Shown here: one piece after another, positions 1 through 11,936 of the stretch
Layout of the letters: every line of letters begins with the position of its first letter
How positions within the stretch are numbered: the stretch's first letter is position 1
Assembly (NCBI GenBank): GCA_002633025.1
Contig: NMRB01000326.1
Coordinates: 51,901-115,900, forward strand
Reading direction: 5' to 3'
Source of the DNA: Notospermus geniculatus
Taxonomy: Eukaryota > Nemertea > Pilidiophora > Heteronemertea > Lineidae
DNA: 64,000 bases
The notes under the pieces: generated by a model
What the model was told of the DNA's origin: nothing
Seen by the model: only the letters and a program-made list of their open reading frames with translations
Databases searched by the model: none
Position numbers and translations under genes: made by a program

Positions 1-236
1 TCTCTGAATATAATATTCCTACTCAGGTTAATACCTCGTCTGAGTATTTGATTGTGCTGAATTTTGCACGGAATACGAGTTCTTTCGTCTTGACTGATAA
101 TGTTGTCTCAAACTCCTCAGGCTCACAACTGAAATGTGCAACACGAGCGGATAATTAGCAAAGAAATACACAAGTATCTGTCATGCATTGGCGTGATCGT
201 GGTAAGAGTGAGGAAATGAAATGGTCCATGGACCAT

Positions 237-1137
237 GTGCTCACTGGGTTGGACATAATACATGTAATAGTCTAATGACAGAGGCAGGTACATATCAGTT
301 ATGAGCAATCTGGGTCAAGTCATTCCCAGGTAGGACTTTGATTATTTTTGGGTTACGCCACCTGGCGGCCATATTGGATGTCCGATCGGGCCGAAACTTC
401 ACATGGACATAAAGGTCATCTGCAGGGGGCCACATATCACATTGGAGCGCTTTGGGTTAAGGCGTTCCTGAGTAACAGCACTTTGAAGATTTTTGGGTTA
501 CGCCACCTGGTGGCCATGTTTGAAGTCAAATCAGGCCAAAATTTGACATGCATGTAAAGGTCATCTAGATGGAAGTAAATATCAAATTTGAGCACTCTGC
601 GTCAAGCCGTTCCCGAGTAATAGCACTTACTTGATTTTCAGGTTGCGCCACCTGGCGGCCATACTGGATGTCAAATCGGGCCGAAACTTGGTATTTTTTA
701 AGGTACCCCTCCAATGCACGTTTATGCAAGATATGAAGTCGCTCGGTGAAATAATGACAAACTGTGGCAGGTTCGTCACTTTTGTCGAACTTTGACCTCT
801 GTGACCTTGAAAAGTAGGTCAAATCAAAAACCCGTTATATATGTTATGTATCCTTATTAGCTACACCTATGATAAAAATTTGGAGATGATCTAGTCATTA
901 GTTCAGGAGTTATTGCACTTTTTGTGTTTTTGGTTTCCGCCACCTGGTGGCCAAACCGAGAGTCGAATGGGACCGAAACTTGGTGTCGTGGGTCATCTGA
1001 CCTAGGGGTATATATGTACCAAGTTTCAGACCAATAGCTCCAGCGGTTACGAAACGTGCCCTGCTAACGGAACACGACGACGGACGACGGCCGACGGACG
1101 GACGCTGCACCATTGTAATAGCTCACCCAGTGAGCTA
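237..1137. repeat. Dispersed repeat with a 145-bp periodic unit
   Basis: A unit containing the core GCCACCTGGYGGCC followed by 'ATRYTGGATGTC' and 'CGGGCCGAAACTT' recurs at 357, 502 and 647, exactly 145 bp apart. A fourth core at 939 is two unit lengths further on. Between 797 and 825 lies TGACCTTGAAAAGTAGGTCA, a pair of inverted AGGTCA-like half-sites. The right end holds a GACG-rich stretch (about 1076-1107) and then the short palindrome AGCTCACCCAGTGAGCT and five A's. A related 'GTGCTCACTGGGTT' near 237 suggests the left limit. There is no coding frame; I read this as an internally repetitive transposable element of unknown class. Confidence 0.7.
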
Positions 1138-1841
1138 AAAATACCTTCAGGAGATAAGAGATTAATATTCAAATATTGTTACCAAAGCAAGTAACCTCAT
1201 CTTTTGTCAAATTAGAAGAATTTTGTTCACAAAAACGCCATCCAAATAGCCACTGGCTTCAAGGTGTCACAAGCATAAAAAATAAACTCAGCAATAGCTC
1301 GATCCTTTTCGTATTGCCTAAGGAAGGTTGGTGTTGCGGTGGCGTAAGACTTGCAAAGTCCGTTGAAAACAAAGGAAAAAGATGGCAACTGACGAAGTAA
1401 GCAAAGAGTGCACCACAGATATTATTTAGAAGAGAGCTTTTGAAGGAGTTTTGTGATTTTGGTATTCATTACTGCAGTTTTAAGTTTGGATCAATCACCT
1501 TATATAGTCAAATTATTTTTGTGACGTAGCACCTATATGGTTTTTCTGCACAACATCAGTCTGCTTGAAAATGATTCCTAAGAGTTCAGAATCAACAAGT
1601 TAGACAGTGTCCTGAAAGGAAAGCCCATGATATCTCAGCATACCAAGAAATACATTTACCATTCTGGTCAAAGTCAGACGTCAGGTGTTTACACAGACGA
1701 TGAAAATCTGGCCTGACAGCTGCGAGATATCAACCGCTACGTGAGCCAAAGTGACTGTTAATTAGCAAGGACCACGAGACATGGGGAAACGAAGGAGAAT
1801 AGCGGAAAGAGAAGGCAGGTGGATGGCTGGTGGCCAAGAGA
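1138..1841. other. No recognisable feature
   Basis: About 700 bp of unique-looking sequence. Open frames are short and lack splice or homology support. I see no RNA gene or repeat here. Confidence 0.5.
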
Positions 1842-2003
1842 GGTTCTTCACGTGACGTCACATTTCCATGACGACACGATGCCGCCATATTGGTCGTCAA
1901 AATGTCAAGCGACGTCACGGCATGAACACAGCGTCAACACACAGACCGTGACGTCAAAATGTCATGACGTGACAGTTTTGACGTCGTCGCCGACCATTTG
2001 ACG
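1842..2003. repeat. TGACGTCA-rich dispersed repeat, copy 1
   Basis: The segment starts GGTTCTTCACGTGACGTCAC and is homologous to 17098-17260. Both copies share 'CCATGACGAC', 'GATGCCGCCATAT', 'AAGCGACGTCAC' and 'CATGAACACAGC'. It contains several CRE-type TGACGTCA or TGACGT words and an E-box CACGTG overlapping the first. It is probably a MITE or its remnant; no clear terminal repeats were defined. Confidence 0.6.
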
Positions 2004-3667
2004 GCCAACATGGCCGATTCTTTGCAGTCACGTGATCGTTGTGATGTCAATGAAGAAACTCTATAGCTGTTATTTCAATCAGCTGTACCCCCTCTGATCA
2101 CAAAGAGACATTTACCATTGTAGTTCAGCATATTGTCTCTTATGAATGGCATACCTTAGCAACCTGGATGCAACCTATCTGAATGCTATTTTTGATGAAG
2201 ATGAAGTAATCAGAAAAGCAATCACAGCAAGAAAGATGGAATCTTCAAAGAAGAGAATCCGAATTTTGAAGAAATTCACCTCATACGTGGATTGAAATTG
2301 AACTTGAACATCAAAGGAGAAAGATTGAAATCAAGAGGAAGAAGATGAAGAGGTCAAACAAGCAGGATGGCAGGGAAGAAACCATGCTGTATCAGATGAT
2401 GGAATCTGCATTGACTGATGTGCAGGAATCTTACGAAGAGGTTCATTCAAAGCATGCTACACAGTAATGAACTGAAAACAGAGAGAGCAGGACAACGAAA
2501 TCAAGAAGTTCACTTGAAGATCTCAACCTTCTCCAAGTCGAGAACGGAAGATTAACGCGGGTCCATCGATAAGGGGCGCAAATATACGGGTCCCTGCTTT
2601 CAGCACCCAATGATCCTTCGTCAAGATTAGCCAGATATTGCATCTCAGAGCGTCTAGATCTTAAAATTTTCTGGTAGAGCACCCTAGACACATCTGAGCG
2701 TGAGCGGTAGTTTTATTCAATAGTTTACTTGTCCATTTATCATCTGAAGAGGCTCAACTTCCCTATAAACATCAAACAGAGATCCTCAATTTTATTCCTT
2801 ACTCTTAAATCGTAGCCTATAAGACGCAAAAAAATCTGGCGCTGTCTGGAAAAGTTTCAACACAAGATCATTCAAAGACTAATGGAAGGGAATTAGGAAG
2901 TTTACGTGATCAGCCCTTTCAAGCACGTTCTCCCCACACGCCATCTTATTGCGAGACTCAACCGACAAAGGCAGCTGGGTCCACAGTAATTACAGCCGAG
3001 GAGGCAAAAACGGGCATAATCTTTGATTTTTTCCGTCAGTATCATTGTGGGGCAATTTCCTGCTTCTGCAATTGATATTACTGCCATCAGGGATGGCAGT
3101 AACTGGGCCGCGGATGGGAGAGGTTAGTGATAATTAAGGTATTGTGTCTCTATCACCACACAATAAGGGTTATTGTCAACGATGTATGATTTAAGGGGTG
3201 AGTTAGGCAGACCATTTGTAGACCGCGGTTTTATTTTGAGAGAAGCAATACCGGTAGTTATAACCTAGTGATTACGGACTTCATCTTGTCTTGTTTCAAG
3301 GCTTTCGTAAGGCCAGATGGGCCTACAAAGCATCCTCGCACTAGGGTCTTCACAACCCCTCCCCTCCTCGCATTGTTTCACTAAGGGAGGGGTACGAGGG
3401 TAAATTTCCTGATATTCTCAGGATGGGTACAAAGTGGAGTGAAGGAGTCGGGACTACCCCTACAGAAGAGTGCAGCGAACATGATCCACCACACCCTGCA
3501 CTGCCGTCAAACTGAATGGACCAATGGTTGAAGCGGTAGCTTTGTCAAAGTACATGTAGACTTCATTTGAGTAGATCCAATGCTCGTAAGGCCAGCTGCA
3601 CAGAGAAGGCATGAGGGCTGCCCCTTGAGGAGAGTGCAGCCGACACGATACACCACACAACGCCTGG
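2004..3667. other. Intergenic; a short divergent direct repeat near the right end
   Basis: No gene seen. 'GAGAGTGCAGCCGACACGATA' at about 3629 is a second copy of 'AGAGTGCAGCGAACATGATC' at about 3466. The first copy runs on uninterrupted into 'GTCAAACTGAATGG'. The second is interrupted by the two elements at 3668-4159 and resumes near 4163 with 'TTTTCAAACTGAATGATG'. The first copy therefore acts as a local empty-site reference. Confidence 0.5.
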
Positions 3668-3769
3668 TATTCATAAAAGCTAGCAAATGCTTTTACTTCA
3701 AGTATTGTACTACATTTACATCGGACCGTGCAAATCGTAAGTAAAAGCATTTGCTTACTTTTATGAATA
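3668..3769. mobile_element. MITE family C, copy 1
   Basis: Inverted repeat of about 100 bp. The left arm TATTCATAAAAGCTAGCAAA and the right arm ending GCTTACTTTTATGAATA enclose a variable centre, with AAATGCTTTTACTT / AAGTAAAAGCATTT inside the arms. Two more copies lie at 23094-23197 and 43053-43153. No coding capacity. Another element starts directly at its right TA. Confidence 0.8.
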
Positions 3770-4159
3770 GGGAGTTTTCGCAAATCTGACGAAAAACGAA
3801 GTACGAAATACGAAATTGGACGTCATATCCATGACGTAATGTATTTGAGGAAATGGTTGGTACCACAAATGTCCCTCCTGCCAGTGCGTCTTTTAGCATG
3901 TCATGTAGGATCGAAAGAGTTATGGCGCATCTTGAATTTTTAAATTTCCAATTCGTATCAACGAAGTGGAAACGAAAGATAAATTTCAAAGTTTAATATA
4001 CACCGTACCTCTGTCGTTATAACGTCATACGCTAAAAAACGCTCTTGCAGCAGGCGATATTTATGGTACCAACCATTTCCTCAAATACATTACGTCATGG
4101 ATATGACGTCCAATTTCGTATTTCGTACTTCGTTTTTCGTCAGATTTGCGAAAACTCCC
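3770..4159. mobile_element. TA-flanked 390-bp inverted-repeat element (GGGAG ends)
   Basis: Arms of about 100 bp starting GGGAGTTTTCGCAAATCTGA are repeated inverted at the right end (TCAGATTTGCGAAAACTCCC). They surround about 180 bp of unrelated centre. TA flanks both sides, as expected for a TA-targeting (Tc1/mariner-type) transposition. The left TA is the last dinucleotide of the family C element, so this is a stacked insertion. The arms also hold 'GACGTCATATCCATGACGT'. Non-autonomous. Confidence 0.8.
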
Positions 4160-4862
4160 TAATACCACCCATTGCACTGTTTTCAAACTGAATGATGCGA
4201 GAACAGAGGGAACGAAAATAAGTGAGAGCTGATAGTTTTCCTGAAATGCCAAAAGGAAAAGGACAGGTCAAAAAATAATGATGACCACGACAGGAGAGGA
4301 GAGGAGAGTTGACATGGACGAAAATAATCTTCAATCCAAAACTGAAAACCGATACAAATCAGGCAACGATCTTGCCAGCCTCGTTTCCCGATCAGGCTCA
4401 ACACATTTTGGGGAATCTTCAAGAAAAATGAAAGAATAAACCATGCAAGTTGGCTGATCAACATGCAGATCACGTCCACCCTAGACACATCCACAACAAA
4501 CATACTCCTATGGAGAAAAAAGCTTGTGTACATTGCACTAGTGCATCGTCTCCACCTGGTCCCGCATTGTTCCACTTTGTAAAGACAAGAAACCTTTCTC
4601 CTTACAGCAACCAACACTCAGGGATGTATCTGTAATGTTAAAACTGACTTGTAGCAACGTTAGAGATTTGATCATGATTGATTGGAACAATTGATTGATT
4701 GATTGATTGATAGGGGTCAAAGACTGACAGTTGACAATGTTTATGAAGATAGGCCACATTCAGTACAGCTGACAGCAAGGTCTGTTTAGAATCATGAAAC
4801 CACTAGCCACAATGAAGTGTCTCCAGTAGTATATTTAGTTGGGAACAGTTCTAATCAAAACA

Positions 4863-4864
<2 letters not shown>
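4160..4864. other. Intergenic with a short ATTG microsatellite
   Basis: Contains five TTGA/ATTG units at 4691-4710. No other feature seen. Confidence 0.5.

Positions 4865-4903
<39 letters not shown>
4865..4903. repeat. (GCT)13 trinucleotide repeat
   Basis: Thirteen uninterrupted GCT units. On the plus strand they would read as polyalanine in an open frame ending at 5140. That frame has no ATG ahead of the repeat, so I do not call it coding. Confidence 0.9.
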
Positions 4904-4904
<1 letters not shown>

Positions 4905-7359
4905 AGCTTACAGTATTGATTACACACCAGAGAATCCTTCAGCATTCCTTCCTAGTTTTTGCCGAATCATCCCCGCCAAGATGGGACCAAATGTCTTTAT
5001 CTGATACCACTTGTATATACAATGATAGAAAAAGCTCCACGAGGGGCAATAAAGGATACATTTCTGATTATATCTCACCAAATACAAGGCATTGTGTGGA
5101 TGAAATACTGAAGATTGGTGATCGTGCATGTTCCAACTAGAAAAGGGACATTACGGCATGACATGGTGTGATTGGGATGATTTGTATGATGTTATTACGG
5201 TTTGTGCAAAAGGTTAAGAATGCAGAAGTTGAGGGTTGATGGGTGCATCTTCAGTCAACAGTCAGTGAATCAATTCCTGGGTTTATCCTTAAGAACATCT
5301 GACATTACGACACATTCTTTATGAGATCAAAACGTGCAGCAAAGCTTTCATCAGATTTCACGAACTCTTTAAAACATCAACCAGCATGACCTTCAGGTTT
5401 CACGAAAGCTATCTAACAGAAGTGATGAACTGCTTCTGTAATTGAATTCAAATGTCACAAGCTGATTAACTTCAAAGTTATTGTGAAACAGAAAGTATAC
5501 AGGTGTTTGGAGTTAAGCTGTGCGAATAAAGTTCAAAGTTATATGGTGAATATTTATAGTGAAGTGCAGATTTAGACGTGTAGTGTTTATGTTTTGAAAT
5601 AACTGTGCATTGAGTCATCCTGTGGCAAGTTATCCAATAGTCATGTCTTGTCTCCATGTATAACGGACTGACTATCTTGTCTCACGCTATATCTCAACCC
5701 TTATTGCAGTTTTCTGCTGAAGATTCACAACTTGCAGAAAATCACCTTTGTTTCAGAGGAATGGAATTGCTATTCATGTCAAGTAGGGAATACAGGGTAA
5801 TACTGCCTGACAAAACACGAACAGGTTTGCTGACGCCATTCATCGGGTACAAAAGCCACACGGAATCTTCACCACAAGATGTGTACCATGCTTACTACCA
5901 ACAACATTTACCTCCCAAAGTCATCCCAGCACTAAACATTGTTGATACATCAATACTGTCGATAAGTTGTACCAAAGGAATGGTTGTAAACATATATAAG
6001 AGTTAGTGTAGCTTTATTATGACATCCGATGGGCCACGTCTCACACTTCTTCAAGGAATTAAGGTTGCTATCACATAAAAGGGCATTTTCATGCGTCAGT
6101 GGTCGCTGATCACTTGTCATGCATGACATGAACAACCATCAATTCATTTTCAACATATCGGCCAACATAGCTCATGTCTCGCTTGAACGAACGTGCTCAT
6201 TCTTTGTGATGAAGCAACAGGACAAACGACAAGTGGAGCTTGATATTCTATGTAGACGTCTAGATACAGCCGTAAACCAGTCCATCAGTGCGTAGAGCTT
6301 TCTCAGTAACGACCAGAGCCCACTGCCTCAATAGGTGTCACTAGTGGTTAAAACTATTGAAATGAAAGCAACAACCATGTCCTTATTGTTTCATGGCACT
6401 GCCTTCTCACGTAGAGAATAAAGTCACTTTCCACATGGGAGTCAAGAAGGATGTTTGGTTGTTCTTTGAGCTCATGAAACCTCGCCTGAAATCTTGAAAG
6501 CATGGTCACAAGCGCAAGTTACAATGATCAACAGTGATTTTGAACACTCAAACCAAGAAAAGTTAACATGTTGATCGGAATAATTGGCCATTCCAAGAAC
6601 GAGACAACTTTTGATCTATATAGAGATAGCTGCCAAAAGTGTTGACGACATATCCCGGTAGAAGCCAAGGTGATTCCGATAGGACCGTTTAATCAGACAG
6701 GAAGTTTGGATAGCACTTCATTACCGTTCATAATGGCGCTAATATGCAAATACTTCCCATTAGTTATTCATGAATGTTTCTGGTAATGTCTGAGGACGTT
6801 CTAGAGCTCGTTTTTTTCCCTCGTGTCGAGACCATGGTAATTCTACACGCCCTTAACCCTCACTTTTAGGTCTGTTTGATGACATAAATGCTTCCTCCAA
6901 TATCACCCTAAGGGCAACTGACCAAATTTGAGGCAATGGCATGAATACACCAGCGGAGAGTTTAGCCCGGCGATGATCATGATGTCATGCCAACTGGTTC
7001 TCTTTTGTGAGGAGGGGTGGAGCTAGTTGAAAAGACCATTTCACCAAGACCTGAACCTATCAAAATGGCATGGGTTAGCCAACTACAACCATAATACGTT
7101 CCCAGGACAAGAAAGTTTCTGAGGCCACATTTCAGGGTTGAACATGCAGTTAGCCATCAACGTTTTAGCCAGTTGACGAATATCTTTGCTAATAGATTGG
7201 AAGGTATTTGGTAATTTGGCAAGTGGCATCGCGAGTCCTGTGCGAGGATGTCTTTAAGAGGCAGGTGAGGACAACCAACACTTTCACACATGGAGACAAG
7301 ACTTGGGAAACTTACCACAAAAACTGTGGGTGTAGGAGCATGACATGGTGCTGCAGGTA
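4904..7359. other. Intergenic; no supported gene
   Basis: The longest frame is 5656-6006 on plus (116 codons, real ATG). It has no homology I recognise, and its length is within chance expectation for six frames over 64 kb. A short dispersed repeat sits at 6316-6367. Nothing else is identifiable. Confidence 0.4.
6316..6367. repeat. Short dispersed repeat, copy 1
   Basis: GCCCACTGCCTCAATAGGTG and the following 'TCACTAGTGGTTWAAACTATTG' and 'AAATGAAA' recur almost identically at 18939-18990. No termini or coding were identified. Confidence 0.6.
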
Positions 7360-8481
7360 TTATATTGTGGTGACTGACAATGTAACAACAGAATCTTTGG
7401 TGTATTTTGTGGAATTACCAGCTGTGATTCGGCTCCATGAGCTCATCCGCAGGTGTCGCGCCCTCTTCAGGCAGCAAACTTCATCACGTAGAATCTTCCT
7501 GAATTTCCGACCGACGAGACAATAGATGAAGAAATTACTGAACGAATTGAAGACTTGGAAACAGTCGGCCACTGTGTGAGCAAGAACGGTATCAAAAGTC
7601 TGAGTTCCTTGGTACATGTCCTTGGCTAGAAGTATCGTGGTGATGGCGATGGGTGTCTCACACATGACGAACATGGAAACAACACTGACCAAGTTCAACG
7701 TAATCCCAGAATGGCTGTTACGATTTGACGCATTCGTCATCATCATGCGTGATCTCCGCGCGTTCGTCAGCCGCACAATTAAGGCAATGTTCATGAAAAA
7801 TACCCCTAGGACAGGCAAAATCAGATTCACTAAACTGTCCACAGTATTATAAATCACACTATAATTATGATTCCTCCCCAAGTCTGTGAAATCAAAACTA
7901 TAGGTCGTAGTATTAGTTATATTGGAATAATTTTCAATGACTTTCATTTCGAAGAAACGTGGCATGTTGAAGAGGACAACATAAACTAATAAACAGCAGA
8001 CTTCGATGGCTGCTGTTTTCAGATTACAAAGTCTTGCTGCTTGTAGCGGGAAGTATATTGCGATACAACGATCTACAGTCACAAGAACAACCATCAGGAC
8101 AGCGTACATCTTGAAAATCTCCGTCAAACCGTTGGAAAGGTACATCGTTTGGTCCAGGAATTTCAAGTAGATCTGTAGATCAGCATCACCCGGGTGATAC
8201 ACCGCGGCAGTCCGTAAAACTTTTGTGAAGAACATTGCGGCAAGTAATCCATTGTCTGCGAGGGCCAACATCTGGAGAAAAAACGACGTGGACACTTTCG
8301 ATTTGTCGTGACTGAGGACTGCAACGCACAGGAAGTTTGTGATGAAGCCAAGAACGCATAAAGGACCACTGAAGTAGACATAAGCGTAATAGTCATAGAC
8401 TGGGAAACCAGGGATTATGAATCCAGAGATGTTTGATGGTTTCGAACCGTTTTGGTTCACATCGTCAATCTCAATTATCAT
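7360..8481 (-). CDS. FMRFamide-receptor-type rhodopsin-family GPCR
   Basis: A 373-residue intronless seven-transmembrane receptor, predicted to sit in the plasma membrane and signal through G proteins on binding a neuropeptide. Visible helices: TM1 about 33-56, TM2 64-88, TM3 115-138, TM4 156-176, TM5 211-238, TM6 260-285, TM7 300-321. TM3 ends VDRCIAIYFPL, a DRC form of the DRY motif. TM4 ends NMPRFFE, close to the NMPRFWE signature of FMRFamide receptors, and TM7 reads NSFSNFFIYCLVGRKF, with the NPxxY proline missing as in that family. Possible N-glycosylation sites lie in the N-terminus (NGS, NIS) and the second extracellular loop (NYS, NIT, NTT). I see no cysteine at the top of TM3 or in extracellular loop 2, so the usual disulfide is absent. 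The start ATG is the only one upstream of TM1. The ligand is unknown; it could belong to a lineage-expanded paralogue group. Confidence 0.9.
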   Translation of the reverse strand: MIIEIDDVNQNGSKPSNISGFIIPGFPVYDYYAYVYFSGPLCVLGFITNFLCVAVLSHDKSKVSTSFFLQMLALADNGLLAAMFFTKVLRTAAVYHPGDADLQIYLKFLDQTMYLSNGLTEIFKMYAVLMVVLVTVDRCIAIYFPLQAARLCNLKTAAIEVCCLLVYVVLFNMPRFFEMKVIENYSNITNTTTYSFDFTDLGRNHNYSVIYNTVDSLVNLILPVLGVFFMNIALIVRLTNARRSRMMMTNASNRNSHSGITLNLVSVVSMFVMCETPIAITTILLAKDMYQGTQTFDTVLAHTVADCFQVFNSFSNFFIYCLVGRKFRKILRDEVCCLKRARHLRMSSWSRITAGNSTKYTKDSVVTLSVTTI

Positions 8482-10864
8482 GATTGCTGTTGTTTCTCAC
8501 AGAATGTCGATGTAATTGTTATTCTGAAGTACGCTCGATCCTATATCATCAGAAATACAGTGATAGATTTGTCAGTCTATTCCCTATCCTGTGAAAATGA
8601 GTTTCCTTAGCTGGTGCAGTTCCTATTTCGTCAGAATCAAATGGATTGTCACTGCCGGGTGGGTGTAGTTGATATCCAATGAGAATGATTTAGATCGGCC
8701 AATGTAGTCAGAAATATGTTACATTCGTCAATGTAAGTCTCCTGTGATGAGGAGTTCGCTAGGCCCATGTAGTTCCCATCAGTGGGTTGGTCAATATAGT
8801 TTCTATTCAAAATTCGCCAAATGTAGTTCCTGTCTTTTGGTAGAAAGTTTTGCTCAAAAAAGTTTCACTGACATATTCCAAATTCAATTTCCTCAACTCC
8901 ACACTTCATATAAGCTAATAATCCTTAGCGTGCCACGTAAGTGATTTATTCCGTGTGTCCCTGACCTTTCCTCTGATGTCCTCGCACAGGTGACTCTCAG
9001 ATGTTTAATTTCCTCACATCAACAGTTGGAATCTTTGAGATTGTAATTTCCATCACTTGCTCCAGGTATCTCATACGAAATGTGCTACACACGCGATAGC
9101 TTTCAATTAACCGACTAACTAAGACCGGCAATTCAAATTCCGTCCTTTTCATTAAATTCAAGGATTGAAAACGAACTTCCAACACGAAATGGATGAAAGT
9201 AGGATAACATGAAATGATTTATTTGACGGTGTCTATATTTTGGCGATAAACCACTTAGAATGCCACACCAGCGTTTCTCACGGCTGTCAAGAATTTGATC
9301 AAATGGTGAGAGAGTTGAGAAGTGGTGTACGATTATTTGAGAAGCTGATGAAATTCCACGCTTCCAACACTAAAGAAAAAATGTTGACAGATCCTCATAT
9401 GTATACTTTGACATCCAGGATTACCAGACTTAAATACTTCGATCCAATATGCATCTTCCTGCTTCAACAAACTTACGTCGACGTCAGACCACCTGGTTAC
9501 ACGATCCACCGTTCATGCAAATCTGAAGTTTATGTGACAGTAACTATATGAAATACTTGGGAACATTCACTGCCCTGGACTGTAACATTTACCCAAACTT
9601 TTTTTATAGTACGGTACAGCGTAATCCAATTTCATCCAATCATTTCAAGCCTCACATCTGGGTAATATCCAAGTCCTCATACATCACTCAGATCAAAGCA
9701 GGAGATACTTCGAGATGTCATGCAATGTTCCATCCTAGCGATGCTGCTGAAGATATTCCAGGTGTTTGTAGCATAGAAAGTGATTTTCTATGTCAGCACG
9801 GAACCTCGTAAGTCCTTCACAGGGTCGTTATATGTCAGGAAACATTGAAAAAGAACATTAATTCTCCTCACTTTCAAAAAGAATTGATGAAGATTCGCCT
9901 CAACGATAAATATTTCCCGTCGCTCCAGTAACCAGATAAAGAATTCGGAGTTTATTGCCTTTTTTGCATTGAAGTCTGCAACACCAAACTCCCTCACAAC
10001 AGAATCTGCAACAACTTCATCATATCCCTCGAATATGCATTCTGATATCCCGGCGGAATAAGTCAACTGAATCCTATTTGGATAGTTAAACCTTAAATTC
10101 TCCTCGATATCTGTTGTATGTCCTCCGAGTCGAACAAAACTCCCCTCCGAGAGCGAGGGCGAATATTTACTTGTGATATCAGAAACTGTTCGGCGCTTAT
10201 CTCTTCTGTTCGTCATACAAATCATTGAGAGTAACTCTTTTCCACTCGCCTCGGTAGGTTCACCGGGCAACTAAGTACAGATCAAGCAGTAAACTAGTGG
10301 TCAGAGGGATTTATGCCGTGATTCTGGTATCAGAACGTCGCCAAAATAATCCATCCTTCAGACAGAAACATTCTATATCAGTGTCCACTTCATGGGTAGC
10401 AACAGTTGTCACGACATCAAGCGACGTCCAGAAAATGGCTGCTGACGACCGCTGCTCCAATAGTTATATTCCTGATTATATTTCTCAAGAGGTATCGGCA
10501 ATCATTAATTCAGTATCACTGACCGGATGTACTGAAATACAAGAACAGACGTATTAACAAAAGAATAAAACATTTGGTGCAATATCCCCATTAATTAGGA
10601 CCTCGGACGTCAGTGGAACTCTCAAGTTACATGCAGCTGGTGTTGAAAGCAGGTGCTCAAAATCTGACTTACAATAATCAATATTATATATGGGTTGGAA
10701 AACTACTGTTCGCCATATTTCCTTGAAACATTGGAGGTCTATTTCTGTTGAAAATGTATAATTCCCTGAAGCAGCCTCTGACCATACAAAGTACAAATAA
10801 AACACAACACATGATTGAAAGTTGAATGTAGGTAGATGGACTGAAGAAACTGACCAACAAAACA
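8482..10864. other. Receptor upstream flank and intergenic DNA; orphan open frames only
   Basis: Between about 8565 and 8850 short phrases such as 'TGTAGTTCC' and 'GTCAGAA' recur irregularly, as in a decayed tandem repeat. Frames at 9240-9551 (+, no ATG near its start), 9548-9811 (+) and 9788-10270 (-, 160 codons, first ATG at about 10225) are open. They show no family motif or convincing splice signals. Confidence 0.35.
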
Positions 10865-11437
10865 ACTGGAATGACAAGTTGAATGTCGCTGCCGAGTAAC
10901 TGCAACAGCACTAACAACAAGTTGATTGCGACTGTAGAGTAACTGAAGTGGAACACAACAAGCTGAATGCAGCTAGAGTAACTGAAGTGGAACACATCTG
11001 TAACAATAAGTTGAATGCAGCTGTAGAGTGACTGAAGTGAAACACAACAGTAACAACAAGCTGAATGCAGCTATAGAGTAACTGAAGTGGAACATATCTG
11101 TAACAACAAGTTGAATGCAGCTGTAGAGTAACTGAAGTCGAACACAGCTATAACAACAAGTTGAATGCAGCTATAGAGTACTGAAGTGAAACACAACAGT
11201 AACAACAAGCTGAATACAGCTGTAGAGTGACTGGAGTGGAACACAGCAGTAACAACAAGTTGAATACAGCTGTAGAGTAACTGAAGTGGAACACAGCTGT
11301 AAACAGCAATAACGATGAATGTCGCTATAGTGTAACTGCCACAAAAAAACATCTAGAACAACTGATTGAATGTAGCTGCAGAGCAACTGAAGCACAACAA
11401 GCTGAATACAGCTGTATATAGAGTAACTGACCAACAC
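10865..11437. repeat. Minisatellite, about 50-bp unit
   Basis: Around eleven imperfect copies of a unit of the form 'GTAGAGTAACTGAAGTGGAA', 'CACAnCTGTAACAACAAGTT', 'GAATGCAGCT'. Copies differ by point changes and small indels. Reverse-strand open frames with VLLQL-like repeats arise from this array and are not genes. Confidence 0.85.
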
Positions 11438-11936
11438 TACAACTGGAAGGAAACTGTTTCCAGAAATTCTAGGCCGACACGAGTACCACAACAGGCCATG
11501 CACAGAATGGACACAGAAGAAAAACGAAAGCTAGGATGGGATATCAATTTCCCGAGATAAGCGTATTTTTGCCTCTTCCATAATATTGCAACAACTCTAA
11601 TCGTTTGCGGAGGCCAATAAACATGATAAATTTCCCCAATGATAGGTTCCCATTCTTTATCGTGTCCGATCGGTGCTGGAATAGTTTGGTGTCTCGGCCT
11701 ATTGACGAGCCAGTGTTAAAGGCACACCCCATCCCTCCCACGATTTCTATGGCATTCAACCCACATGGGAGTTCTTTTATGCGAGTTGACCTATCAATAA
11801 AGTCACCATTGTTGCTTTCCTTACGGCTTCTGCCTTGACCAACAACATGAACAACTGCCCATGGTTTTCTCTGGTAGAGAGGCCCATAGAGAGCCATTCC
11901 TGTGAGAATCTTTTACGTGGAGGATCTTTAATAATA
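11438..11936. other. Intergenic; one orphan open frame
   Basis: Minus-strand frame 11544-11897 (117 codons) starts at an ATG in good context (GGAATGG) just after an acceptor-like TTCTCACAG. It has no recognisable domain, and the plus strand is also open over much of it. I do not call a gene. Confidence 0.35.

Noticed and set aside
4817-5140. Polyalanine open frame over (GCT)13
   Set aside because: No ATG precedes the repeat, there are no splice signals, and the run is simply a microsatellite.
5656-6006. 116-codon plus-strand frame with ATG
   Set aside because: With about one stop per 18 codons expected, several frames over 110 codons are expected by chance in six frames of 64 kb; no domain or splice support.
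9788-10270. 160-codon minus-strand frame
   Set aside because: Longest orphan frame, so borderline. The first ATG is 15 codons in with a weak context and I recognise no motif. Left for homology or RNA evidence.
10684-11503. Minus frames rich in leucine and serine (VLLQLLYSCIQLVV pattern)
   Set aside because: Translation of the 50-bp minisatellite; not a membrane protein.
11544-11897. 117-codon minus-strand frame with good start context
   Set aside because: Length is compatible with chance, the opposite strand is also open, and there is no known domain.
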